From positions 1-15,205 of the forward strand of contig JBGTDU010000029.1 in the NCBI GenBank assembly GCA_041748175.1: a DNA stretch of 15,205 bases, read 5' to 3'. Positions 6,880 to 14,155 of this stretch are shown piece by piece. The DNA is from JAHEJB01 sp041748175. Its GTDB lineage: Bacteria > Bacteroidota > Rhodothermia > Rhodothermales > Rubricoccaceae. The translations under genes were made by a program, and so were the position numbers. Each line of letters begins with the position of its first letter. Position 1 is the stretch's first letter. Under the pieces are notes generated by a model. The model worked only from the letters and a program-made list of their open reading frames with translations. It did no database searches and was not told where the DNA came from.

Positions 6880-7533
6880 TCCTCCCTTACGCTCCTCGCC
6901 GCACTGTCGTTTTTTCTTTCCGCCTGCGCCAACATGTCACCCGGTTTGCGCCCCAATGGCTGGGCGCGCCCGTCCGGCGAAGAGGCTCGCGCAGCGAATA
7001 GAGCCGAAGCTCCGCCCATTCGAACGGCCTCCACCGTACGCCCGTCGAGGGAAATTGAAGACCGCGCGGAGGTTGTTTCTCGCCACCCGGTTTCCACGTC
7101 CTCTGGACTTATGCTTCCCGTCGTAGGTGTGCAGCCTGGCGAACTTTCGGATTCGTTCAACTCACCGCGCTCCGGCGGACGCACGCACCATTCCATCGAC
7201 ATTATGGCACCCGGAGGCACACCAATCGTGGCTATTGTTGACGGGACCATAACCCGCAAGCATTGGAATAGTCTCGGGGGTAATACGCTCTACCTGACCA
7301 GCTTCGATGCCCGGTACGATTACTATTACGCGCACCTGCACGCATACGAAGACGGCATAGAGGTCGGCTCAGAGGTTCGTCAGGGGGATGTCCTGGGCAC
7401 CGTGGGCTCAACGGGAAACGCGCGAAGCCCACACTTGCACTTTCAGGTACTCGACAAGCGGGGATCGGGGCGAGGAACGCCCGTCAATCCGTACGATCTC
7501 CTGCGTCGCGCCGATTTGGCTGACGTGCGATAG
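6874..7533 (+). CDS. M23-family peptidase lipoprotein (LytM-type)
   Basis: M23 enzymes are zinc endopeptidases that cut peptidoglycan cross-bridges, or are degenerate activators of amidases. I start at ATG 6874 rather than 6784 because MRSSLTLLAALSFFLSAC is a complete lipoprotein signal peptide with lipobox LSAC and lipidated Cys18. This gives 219 residues anchored at a membrane. A Pro/Arg-rich linker spans about 21-80. The peptidase domain is about 93-207: HxxxD zinc ligands H105 and D109 in RTHHSIDIMAPGG, YYAHLH (H154, H156), and the HxH motif of SPHLHFQ (H187, H189). All catalytic residues are present, so it is probably an active hydrolase. No promoter is obvious in the 307 bases upstream. 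Confidence 0.93.
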   Translation: MRSSLTLLAALSFFLSACANMSPGLRPNGWARPSGEEARAANRAEAPPIRTASTVRPSREIEDRAEVVSRHPVSTSSGLMLPVVGVQPGELSDSFNSPRSGGRTHHSIDIMAPGGTPIVAIVDGTITRKHWNSLGGNTLYLTSFDARYDYYYAHLHAYEDGIEVGSEVRQGDVLGTVGSTGNARSPHLHFQVLDKRGSGRGTPVNPYDLLRRADLADVR

Positions 7534-7579
7534 ATTCAGCGTGAAACCCCTGTTCGTGGGTGTAGTTTGATGGCGGTAA

Positions 7580-7807
7580 ATGAATACGGTCCTGCCCATG
7601 ATCCGCAATCCTGAGAAACTGAGATCGTTTGAACGAGAGTGGATTCGTAAAACGCCTGTCAATCACGAGGAAAACCGGCGCTTAATGGAAGCGGGACGGG
7701 AGTTGGCCGTCACCGTGGGCGTATGGCCCCCCGAGAACCCACTGGAAGGCATCGACATCGTTATTCGCGTAGCACGAGCGTTCAATGTTCGACAAACTTC
7801 TACGTGA
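7580..7807 (+). CDS. small protein paired with nucleotidyltransferase (antitoxin-like)
   Basis: The 75-residue product is soluble and polar. It contains FEREWIRKTPVNHEENRRLM (residues 18-37) and WPPENPLEGIDIVIRVARAF (49-68). From memory, proteins with this P.DPLEGI..+IRvARalN-like ending are encoded directly before MNT/AbiEii-type nucleotidyltransferases in many bacteria, which matches the arrangement here. No DNA-binding motif is evident and no function is proven. The stop overlaps the nucleotidyltransferase start by 23 bases, so translation is probably coupled. A second possible start is ATG 7598 (MIRNPEKL). An RxxxxxH string (R23-H29) is present, but the protein is too short to be a HEPN domain. 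Confidence 0.75.
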   Translation: MNTVLPMIRNPEKLRSFEREWIRKTPVNHEENRRLMEAGRELAVTVGVWPPENPLEGIDIVIRVARAFNVRQTST

Positions 7808-8339
7808 ACTGGCGGGGGCTTTTGAAGGAGCCCGGATCCCTTACATGGTGATCGGCGGGCAGGCTGTACTTGTCTATGGCGAGTTCCGCTTCACAAAGGA
7901 TATCGTTATCACACTAGGGGTAGATACAGACCGGCTAAAAGATGTTCTGGAGGTTGTTGAGGATGTAGGATTGACTCCTCTCGTAGAGCCAGAGGTCTTC
8001 GTCGTGGAGCATCTGGTACTTCCCTGCCGTGAAGAAGAGTCGGGAATCGGCGTGGATCTGATCTTTTCGTTCTCCGGGTTCGAACGGGAAGCCATCAGAC
8101 GGGCGCGCGAGATCGACATCGAGGGGGTGTCCGTGAGGTTCGCTTCTCCAGAGGATCTGATTATCCACAAAATTGTCGCGGGCAGGCCACAAGATGTCTC
8201 TGATGTAGAGAACATCCTTCTCAAGAACCCGGCCGTTGACGCCGACCACATCCTGCGCTGGCTCGAGCAGATGGAAGCCGTCGTTGACATGCCTCTGGTG
8301 GATTCGTTCAAGCAGTTGTATCGCGAAACGCGGTCATAG
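7785..8339 (+). CDS. MNT/AbiEii-like nucleotidyltransferase, catalytic Asp altered
   Basis: The 184-residue protein has the Pol-beta-type nucleotidyltransferase layout seen in toxin-antitoxin NTases (AbiEii/DUF6036-like). It shows the GG motif MVIGGQAVLVYG at residues 21-32, the metal-binding strand TKDIVITLG at 37-45, a third acidic position D91 in IGVDLIFSF, and the C-terminal signature SPEDLIIHKIVAGRPQDVSD at 121-140. Active members carry DxD in the second motif. Here D39 is kept but the second position is V41 (codon GTT, 7905-7907; GAT would restore it). The enzyme may therefore be inactive or act structurally. It overlaps the 75-residue gene upstream, and its stop abuts the gcvP stop with no spacing. 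Confidence 0.88.
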   Translation: MFDKLLRELAGAFEGARIPYMVIGGQAVLVYGEFRFTKDIVITLGVDTDRLKDVLEVVEDVGLTPLVEPEVFVVEHLVLPCREEESGIGVDLIFSFSGFEREAIRRAREIDIEGVSVRFASPEDLIIHKIVAGRPQDVSDVENILLKNPAVDADHILRWLEQMEAVVDMPLVDSFKQLYRETRS

Positions 8340-11180
8340 CTACCCTTCCACCTCTACATACTCCTCAACCGGCGGACACGAGCAGACCAGGTTGCGATCG
8401 CCATAGGCGTTGTCCACGCGGCCGACGAAGGGCCAGAATTTGGCGTCGCGGGTCCAGGGAGCGGGATAGGCAGCCTGCTCGCGCGAGTACGGATGCGACC
8501 AGTCGTTCGCGATAACGTGCGATGCCGTGTGCGGGGCATTCTTGAGGACGTTGTCGCCTCGGTCAGCCAGGCCGAGTTCGATAGCCTGAATCTCTGCACG
8601 GATGGAAATGAGTGCGTCGCAGAAGCGTTCGAGTTCGGCCTTGGATTCACTCTCCGTCGGTTCAATCATCAGCGTTCCCGCGACGGGCCAACTCATCGTC
8701 GGAGCATGGAAGCCGTAGTCAATCAGGCGCTTTGCGATGTCTTCAGCGGTAACATCGGCACGCTGAAACGGCCGTACATCGATAATGAATTCATGCGCGG
8801 CAAGACCACCCGGACCTCGAAAAAGCACCTCGAAGTGGCCGTCCAGGCGCTTCGCCATGTAGTTGGCGTTCAGAATGGCAAGCTGACTTGCGCGCTTGAG
8901 ACCATCGCCTCCCATCATCGCGCAGTAGGCCCACGATATCAGCAAGATGGATGCGCTGCCGTAGGGTGCCGCCGCCACCGGCCCGATTCCCTCGCTCCCG
9001 CCGACACTGTCGACGACGGGATGACCAGGAAGAAAGGGGGCCAATTCCTCCGTTACGGCGATTGGCCCCATGCCCGGCCCGCCACCGCCGTGTGGGATGG
9101 AGAACGTTTTGTGGAGGTTCAGGTGGCACACGTCCATCCCGAAATCGCCCGGACGGCAAAGGCCCAGCTGTGCGTTCATGTTCGCGCCATCCATGTATAC
9201 CAGTCCGCCATTGGCATGGATGATCTCAGCCATTTCGCGGATCGTCGTCTCGAAAACGCCATGCGTGGAGGGATACGTTATCATCAGGGCCGCAAGGTCA
9301 ACGGCGTGCTCCTCCGCCTTGACACGGAGGTCGTCCACATCGACTTCTCCACGGTCGTTGGCTTTCACGACGACCACGTGCATGCCAGCCATCACGGCGC
9401 TCGCGGGATTCGTTCCGTGCGCCGAGGATGGAATCAGACAGACATTCCTTTCCCCTTCACCCCGCGCCTTGTGGTACGCGCGGATCGTCAGCAGGCCCGC
9501 GTACTCACCCATGGCGCCCGAATTCGGCTGGAGGCTAACCGCAGCGAAGCCGGTCAATTCCGCCAGCCAGTCGCGGAGTTCCCGCATCATCGTTTGGTAG
9601 CCCTTCGCCTGGTCAGTTGGCGCGAACGGATGGAGATTGGAAAACCCGGGCAGCGTAACGGGAATCATCTCTGCTGTCGCATTGAGCTTCATGGTGCACG
9701 AGCCGAGCGGGATCATGCTGTGGGCAAGCGAGAGGTCGCGGTTCTCCAGCCGTTTGAGGTAGCGCAGCATCTCGGTTTCCGAGCGGTGTTCGTGGAAAAC
9801 GGGATGCGTGAGATAATCGGTGGTTCGCGGTAGCGCACCTTCGTACACTCCGCTGGCTGCGTGGGTCTCGCTTCCTCCAAAGAGGCCGACGAGGTCACTC
9901 AGGTTCTCTGCCGTCACCGTTTCATCCAATGAAAGGCCAACTGAGCCGTCCTTAAAGTCGCGGAGGTTGATGGCGAACTCGTCGCGGGCTCGCGCCATCA
10001 GAATGGTAGCATCACCCGATGGGCGCACACGCAGCGTGTCGAAATAGTCCGTTGTAAGGATCTCGTGCCCTGCATTGCCAAGCGCGCTGGCCAAAGATAT
10101 CGTGGCACCATGGACATACTCAGCAATCCCTTTCAGTCCATCAGGGCCGTGGTAGACGGCGTAGCAGGAAGCGATGTTGGCAAGGAGCACCTGCGCGGTG
10201 CAAATGTTCGACGTTGCTTTCTCGCGCCGGATGTGCTGCTCGCGTGTTTGAAGCGCCATCCGGAGCGCAGGATTTCCATGGGAATCCTGCGAGATACCGA
10301 TAATCCGCCCGGGCATCTGCCGTCGGAAATTGTCCGTGCAGGCAAAAAACGCCGCGTGAGGGCCGCCGTAGCCCATCGGCACGCCAAAGCGTTGTGACGA
10401 GCCCAGCGAAACGTCTGCGCCCCATTGCCCGGGCGCTTCGATCAAGGTTAGCGAAAGAAGGTCCGCGGCTACAGCCAGGTAGGTCCCAGCAGCGTGAAGA
10501 CGCTCAGCGAAAGCTCTGTAGTCGATGATCTGGCCGTCCGTGTTTGGGTACTGGACGAGCGCGCCAATGGTATCGTTGTCTGCATCGAACGAACGCCAAT
10601 CGCTCACCTCCACGTTAATCCCGACCGGCTCCGCCCGCATCTGAACGATGGCAATGGTCTGCGGATGACAACGATCGTCAACAAAAAAAGTAGCTCGCTT
10701 CGAACGATGGGCCCCAGCGAACATGGTCATGGCCTCGGCCGCGGCGGTGCCTTCATCCAGCAGCGACGCATTTGCCAGAGGCAGTCCCGTCAAGTCCGTG
10801 ATGACCGTTTGGAAGTTGAGAAGCGCCTCAAGACGGCCTTGAGAGATTTCGGCCTGATATGGCGTGTATTGCGTGTACCATCCTGGATTCTCCAGCACAT
10901 TCCGGAGGATGACCGGCGGCGTAATGGTTCCGTGGTAGCCCATCCCGATGTAGCTGCGGAAGACTCTGTTTTGGTCGGCAAGTGTGCGGGCTTTGTTTAG
11001 AAGTTCGCGCTCGGAGAGGCCGGTGGGGATGTCCAGATCGCCCTCCATGCGAATGGCCGTTGGGATAGCCGCATCCGAAACGGCTTCGAGCGAATCGAAG
11101 CCAAGCGCCGCGAGCATCTCCTCGATCTCAGTGGGATCAGGACCGATATGGCGGTTCGCGAAAGTATCGGGGTGGTGCAT
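8340..11180 (-). CDS. gcvP: aminomethyl-transferring glycine dehydrogenase (P-protein)
   Basis: The P-protein is the PLP enzyme of the glycine cleavage system. It decarboxylates glycine and passes the aminomethyl group to lipoylated GcvH, feeding one-carbon units to folate. The 946 residues are the fused single-chain form. The N-terminal half starts with TFANRHIGPDPTEIEEML and includes YIGMGYHGTITPPVILRNVL. The C-terminal half has IPLGSCTMKLN, SSAHGTNPASA, YMDGANMNAQ and the PLP-lysine motif LNLHKTFSIPHGGGGPG with Lys near residue 691. ATG 11180 matches the usual start (HHPDTFANRHIGP). It lies 77 bases downstream of rnc, on the same strand. No glycine-riboswitch-like sequence precedes it. gcvT and gcvH are not in this window. 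Confidence 0.98.
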   Translation of the reverse strand: MHHPDTFANRHIGPDPTEIEEMLAALGFDSLEAVSDAAIPTAIRMEGDLDIPTGLSERELLNKARTLADQNRVFRSYIGMGYHGTITPPVILRNVLENPGWYTQYTPYQAEISQGRLEALLNFQTVITDLTGLPLANASLLDEGTAAAEAMTMFAGAHRSKRATFFVDDRCHPQTIAIVQMRAEPVGINVEVSDWRSFDADNDTIGALVQYPNTDGQIIDYRAFAERLHAAGTYLAVAADLLSLTLIEAPGQWGADVSLGSSQRFGVPMGYGGPHAAFFACTDNFRRQMPGRIIGISQDSHGNPALRMALQTREQHIRREKATSNICTAQVLLANIASCYAVYHGPDGLKGIAEYVHGATISLASALGNAGHEILTTDYFDTLRVRPSGDATILMARARDEFAINLRDFKDGSVGLSLDETVTAENLSDLVGLFGGSETHAASGVYEGALPRTTDYLTHPVFHEHRSETEMLRYLKRLENRDLSLAHSMIPLGSCTMKLNATAEMIPVTLPGFSNLHPFAPTDQAKGYQTMMRELRDWLAELTGFAAVSLQPNSGAMGEYAGLLTIRAYHKARGEGERNVCLIPSSAHGTNPASAVMAGMHVVVVKANDRGEVDVDDLRVKAEEHAVDLAALMITYPSTHGVFETTIREMAEIIHANGGLVYMDGANMNAQLGLCRPGDFGMDVCHLNLHKTFSIPHGGGGPGMGPIAVTEELAPFLPGHPVVDSVGGSEGIGPVAAAPYGSASILLISWAYCAMMGGDGLKRASQLAILNANYMAKRLDGHFEVLFRGPGGLAAHEFIIDVRPFQRADVTAEDIAKRLIDYGFHAPTMSWPVAGTLMIEPTESESKAELERFCDALISIRAEIQAIELGLADRGDNVLKNAPHTASHVIANDWSHPYSREQAAYPAPWTRDAKFWPFVGRVDNAYGDRNLVCSCPPVEEYVEVEG

Positions 11181-11257
11181 GAAGGTTGGGATGTGGCGTC
11201 GGCGTTCACGGATGACAATCTTTCATCCTGCCGCCGTTGACGCACTGGGAAAGGTGG

Positions 11258-12082
11258 TCAGGATGTGGCGTTTTCCATGGATCGGCCGCTCGGCATTTCG
11301 ATGGTATCGAGATGCAGTGTATCCAGCGCTTCTCGCGCTGCGATCTGCTCGGCCTGTTTTTTCGATCCAGCCTCTCCGCGGCCTTTGGGGATTCCCTCGA
11401 CGAGAACGTCGATGGTGAAGCGGCGGTCATGACTTGGGCCTTCCTCGGCAACGACGGCATAGGTGGGCTGCGTCCATCCGCGAGCCTGTACGTACTCAAG
11501 CAGCAGGCTCTTGAAATTGCTCCGCAGCACGGAGAGGCCCTCCAGATCCACCAAATCCTCGATGATGCGAAACACGAAGCGACGCGCGGCCGCGAAGCCG
11601 AGGTCAAGATACAAGGCGCCAACGATGGCCTCGAAGGCATCGGCCAGAATCGTCGGGTTGTCATGCCCGTCAGACCCGGCCATGTTGTCGCTCATCAGGA
11701 TGAGCGGCCCTAGGTTGATCGCGCGGGCGTAATCAGCCAGTGCAAGGCCATTAACAAGGTTGGCGCGCATCCGCGTCAGAAAGCCCTCGCTCCGATCGGA
11801 AAACCCTGCGTAGAGGAGCTCGGCCACGGCAGCGCCCAGAATTGCATCCCCCAGAAACTCGAGCCGCTCGTTGGATTCGGTGCCGGTCGTCACGTGGCCA
11901 CGAAATATCGACCGATGGCGCAAGGCGTGTTCATATATCGCCAGGTCGCTGATGGGCATTCCGACGAGCCTCTCGATGTCTGCACGCGCTACGCCCGATG
12001 GCATAACCTCGCGCTTCTGCCGATTCGTGGGCCGACGCAACACGCCGAACCAGGAGCGAACAAGGCGTTGGCCGCGTTTCAT
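11258..12082 (-). CDS. rnc: ribonuclease III
   Basis: RNase III cuts double-stranded RNA, processing rRNA precursors and structured mRNAs. The product is 274 residues from ATG 12082, or 278 from GTG 12094. After a basic N-terminal extension of about 35 residues comes the RNase III domain with the signature NERLEFLGDAIL: catalytic E72, E75 and D79, and the second acidic pair D148 and E151 in LADAFEAIVGALYLD. The dsRNA-binding domain fills about 188-258 and ends in GEAGSKKQAEQIAAREAL. The normal Bacteroidota neighbours (acpP, fabF) are absent; gcvP follows instead. I prefer ATG 12082 because nothing marks the GTG with a ribosome binding site. Confidence 0.96.
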   Translation of the reverse strand: MKRGQRLVRSWFGVLRRPTNRQKREVMPSGVARADIERLVGMPISDLAIYEHALRHRSIFRGHVTTGTESNERLEFLGDAILGAAVAELLYAGFSDRSEGFLTRMRANLVNGLALADYARAINLGPLILMSDNMAGSDGHDNPTILADAFEAIVGALYLDLGFAAARRFVFRIIEDLVDLEGLSVLRSNFKSLLLEYVQARGWTQPTYAVVAEEGPSHDRRFTIDVLVEGIPKGRGEAGSKKQAEQIAAREALDTLHLDTIEMPSGRSMENATS

Positions 12083-12292
12083 GGAATCGTTCACAACGAA
12101 GCGTCGAAACAGTGGTGTCGTAAAATTGCGAAGTTCGTTGTTGGAAGACGGTGCGATCGCTTCCTCAGAATTCTGGAGCGCCAGCTCGCAATCTCCCGAA
12201 CCGTCACCTCTCTCGCAAGCGAATCTATGTAGGAACCCTCTTTTTCACCCCTCATTGAAATCGCGCAGCATCTACTCGTTCCACCTGGACTC

Positions 12293-13660
12293 ATGGCAAC
12301 GTACACGACGATCAATCCCACATCAGGAGAGCCGTTGAAGACGTACAATTTGTTGACGGACGAGCGCATCGAAACGTCCCTTGACGTGGCAGCGTCATCC
12401 TTTCTGAGGCACCGCGAAACAACCTTCGCGGCCCGCGCCGAAAGAATGACGCGATTGGCAGAGTTGCTGGATAGGGATAAACAGCGCCACGCAGAGTTGA
12501 TGACCCGAGAAATGGGGAAGCCAATCCGGCAGGCAATCGCGGAAGCCGAGAAGTGCGCGTGGGTGTGCCGCTACTACGCGGAGCACGCCGAAGCCTATCT
12601 CGCCGACGAGATCCGCGAGACCGAAGCGAAGAAAAGCTATGTCGCCCATCAACCACTCGGACCGGTGCTCGCCGTGATGCCGTGGAATTTTCCGTATTGG
12701 CAAGTATTCCGATTTGCCGCACCCACAGTTATGGCCGGAAATGTTGGGCTGTTGAAACACGCGAAGAACGTTCTGGGGTGCGGGGATGCGATCGCCGAGT
12801 TGTTCAAAGAGGCCGGGTTTGAGGACGGGGTTTTCCAACATTTGCCTGTTGAAACAAGCGCCGTAGATGCCATCATCCGCGACGCGCGCGTGCGGGCCGT
12901 AACGCTAACTGGCAGTGAGGGAGCAGGAAGAGCGGTGGCCGGGGCGGCAGGGGAATCACTCAAGCCATCCCTGCTGGAACTTGGTGGTTCGGATGCCTTC
13001 ATCGTGCTTGCCGATGCCGACCTGGACAAAGCCGTATCGAAAGGGGTGACCGCGCGCGTCCAGAACAACGGTGAAAGCTGCATCGCAGCCAAGCGGTTCA
13101 TTCTGGAAAAACCGATAGCGGCGGAGTTCACGAGGCGTTTCGAGTCGGCGATGCGGGCTTTGAAGGTCGGCGACCCTATGGACGACGAAACCGATATCGG
13201 ACCTCTCGCCCGCGAAGATCTTCGGGACGAAATCCACGATCAGGTGGAACGGGCCGCCAAAGACGGCGCAGAAATACTTTGTGGCGGTGTCATGCCCGAT
13301 GGCCCGGGCTTTTTCTACCCGCCAACTGTCCTGGCGAATGTGCGGGAAGGCAGTGTGGCTTTTGAGGAAGAAATCTTCGGCCCCGTGGCCTCGCTGATCA
13401 TCGCTGAAGATGCCGAGGATGCCGTTCGGCTGGCCAACGCTTCGCGGTTCGGGCTCGGCGGAGCCGTTTTCACGGAGGATCGCGACAGAGGCGAAGCGGT
13501 AGCCCGCAGGCTCGAAACCGGTTCTGTGTTCGTCAACGAAATGACCAAGAGCCACCCAAACCTTCCGTTCGGTGGCGTGAAAGACAGCGGCTACGGCCGG
13601 GAACTCGCCCGCAACGGGATGCTCGAATTCGTCAACACAAAGACCATCTGGATCGACTAG
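12293..13660 (+). CDS. NAD(P)-dependent succinate-semialdehyde dehydrogenase (Sad/YneI-like)
   Basis: The 455-residue aldehyde dehydrogenase resembles E. coli Sad (YneI) along its length. Examples are REMGKPIRQA at 72-81, GPVLAVMPWNFPYWQVFR at 123-140, LLKHAKNVLGC at 153-163, LELGGSDAFIVLADADL at 228-244, ESCIAAKRFI at 261-270, EEEIFGPVAS and the C-terminal LPFGGVKDSGYGREL. Catalytic residues are C263, with general base E229 and oxyanion N132. Sad-type enzymes oxidise succinate semialdehyde to succinate in the GABA shunt or from 4-carbon amine degradation. Substrate choice within this subfamily is not certain from sequence. It diverges from rnc across a 210-base gap with no clear promoter. 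ATG 12293 fits the family start. Confidence 0.92.
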   Translation: MATYTTINPTSGEPLKTYNLLTDERIETSLDVAASSFLRHRETTFAARAERMTRLAELLDRDKQRHAELMTREMGKPIRQAIAEAEKCAWVCRYYAEHAEAYLADEIRETEAKKSYVAHQPLGPVLAVMPWNFPYWQVFRFAAPTVMAGNVGLLKHAKNVLGCGDAIAELFKEAGFEDGVFQHLPVETSAVDAIIRDARVRAVTLTGSEGAGRAVAGAAGESLKPSLLELGGSDAFIVLADADLDKAVSKGVTARVQNNGESCIAAKRFILEKPIAAEFTRRFESAMRALKVGDPMDDETDIGPLAREDLRDEIHDQVERAAKDGAEILCGGVMPDGPGFFYPPTVLANVREGSVAFEEEIFGPVASLIIAEDAEDAVRLANASRFGLGGAVFTEDRDRGEAVARRLETGSVFVNEMTKSHPNLPFGGVKDSGYGRELARNGMLEFVNTKTIWID

Positions 13661-13718
13661 TCACGATGCGTGTCCCTAGTTTCGGCGGTGAACAGATCCT
13701 TCTCTTGACCTAAATAAC

Positions 13719-14039
13719 ATGGGCGCTCTTATCGCCATCGTCGCCATCCTTGCGTGGGCGGCGATCAGCATCAACAAGAACCATTCGAAAGGCGGTGGCG
13801 ACTCCAAACGCCTCATAAAGGCATTGGCCGACCAGCTTGACGAGGCCGCCGAGGAACGCGATCGGCTGCGAGAGCGCGTCGAGAACCTTGAAGCAATCGT
13901 TACGAGCGATTCCTTTGAACTGGAGCGGGAAGCGCAGGCCGCCGGTGTGTCGCGAATCGATCCGGCATTACTGGATGGCGAGCCGTTGACAGACGAGCAG
14001 GAAGTGGAGCTGCTGGCGAAGCGAGTTCGCGAGCGGTAG
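13719..14039 (+). CDS. PspB-like small membrane protein with coiled coil
   Basis: The 106-residue protein starts with one membrane helix (LIAIVAILAWAAISI, about residues 4-18), followed by a charged linker and a coiled coil at about 30-62 (LADQLDEAAEERDRLRERVE). The end of the coiled coil, RLRERVENLEAIVTSDS, resembles the C-terminus of phage-shock PspB (RMRERIQALESILD). PspB is also a single-helix protein with a cytoplasmic coiled coil, acting with PspC in membrane-stress signalling. The extra C-terminal tail (about 65-106, acidic) is not part of PspB. No PspC neighbour is visible, so the role is inferred. It follows the dehydrogenase by 58 bases and has no ribosome binding site. Confidence 0.72.
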   Translation: MGALIAIVAILAWAAISINKNHSKGGGDSKRLIKALADQLDEAAEERDRLRERVENLEAIVTSDSFELEREAQAAGVSRIDPALLDGEPLTDEQEVELLAKRVRER

Positions 14040-14072
14040 CGCAGTGCGAGGGCCTCGCGGCAGGTCGCGCTG

Positions 14073-14147
14073 TCGCATCAACTAACGGTCGGGTTTCCTA
14101 CCTTTGGACGTTGCGCATTCTGTGATGCGAGAACGAAGCTCAACGTC
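14073..14147 (+). promoter_or_regulatory. leader with mutually exclusive inverted repeats and -7-like element
   Basis: GACGTTGCGCAT (14107-14118) folds back on ATGCG (14125-14129) and, past an 11-base bulge, on CAACGTC (14141-14147), giving 12 base pairs that end 8 bases before the ATG at 14156. The same ATGCG lies in TGATGCGA (14123-14130), which is also a perfect match for TCGCATCA at 14073-14080. The two pairings exclude each other, as in an attenuator. TACCTTTG at 14099-14106 matches the Bacteroidota -7 consensus TAnnTTTG, but no -33 element was seen. No U-tract follows either hairpin. Confidence 0.38.
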
Positions 14148-14155
14148 TTTCCGCT

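Noticed and set aside
7534..7579. Terminator after the M23 gene (ACCC...GGGT with following T)
   Set aside because: The stem is only four pairs and the T-run is interrupted.
7580..8339. HEPN/MNT toxin-antitoxin pair based on an RxxxxxH string in the small protein
   Set aside because: The 75-residue partner is too short for a HEPN bundle and the string lies in a charged segment near the N-terminus, not in the usual C-terminal helix.
8493..9833. 446-codon open frame antisense to gcvP
   Set aside because: The gcvP protein on the other strand is unmistakable. Long antisense frames arise from codon bias in GC-rich genes, and the translated product has no recognisable motif.
11181..11257. Glycine riboswitch before gcvP
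   Set aside because: The 77-base gap is too short for a full aptamer and shows none of the conserved glycine-aptamer core sequences.
12091..12255. 54-codon minus-strand frame just upstream of rnc, its stop overlapping the alternative GTG
   Set aside because: It is rich in codons uncommon here (AGA, TTA, ATA), has no protein-like motif, and more likely is the rnc leader and divergent promoter region.
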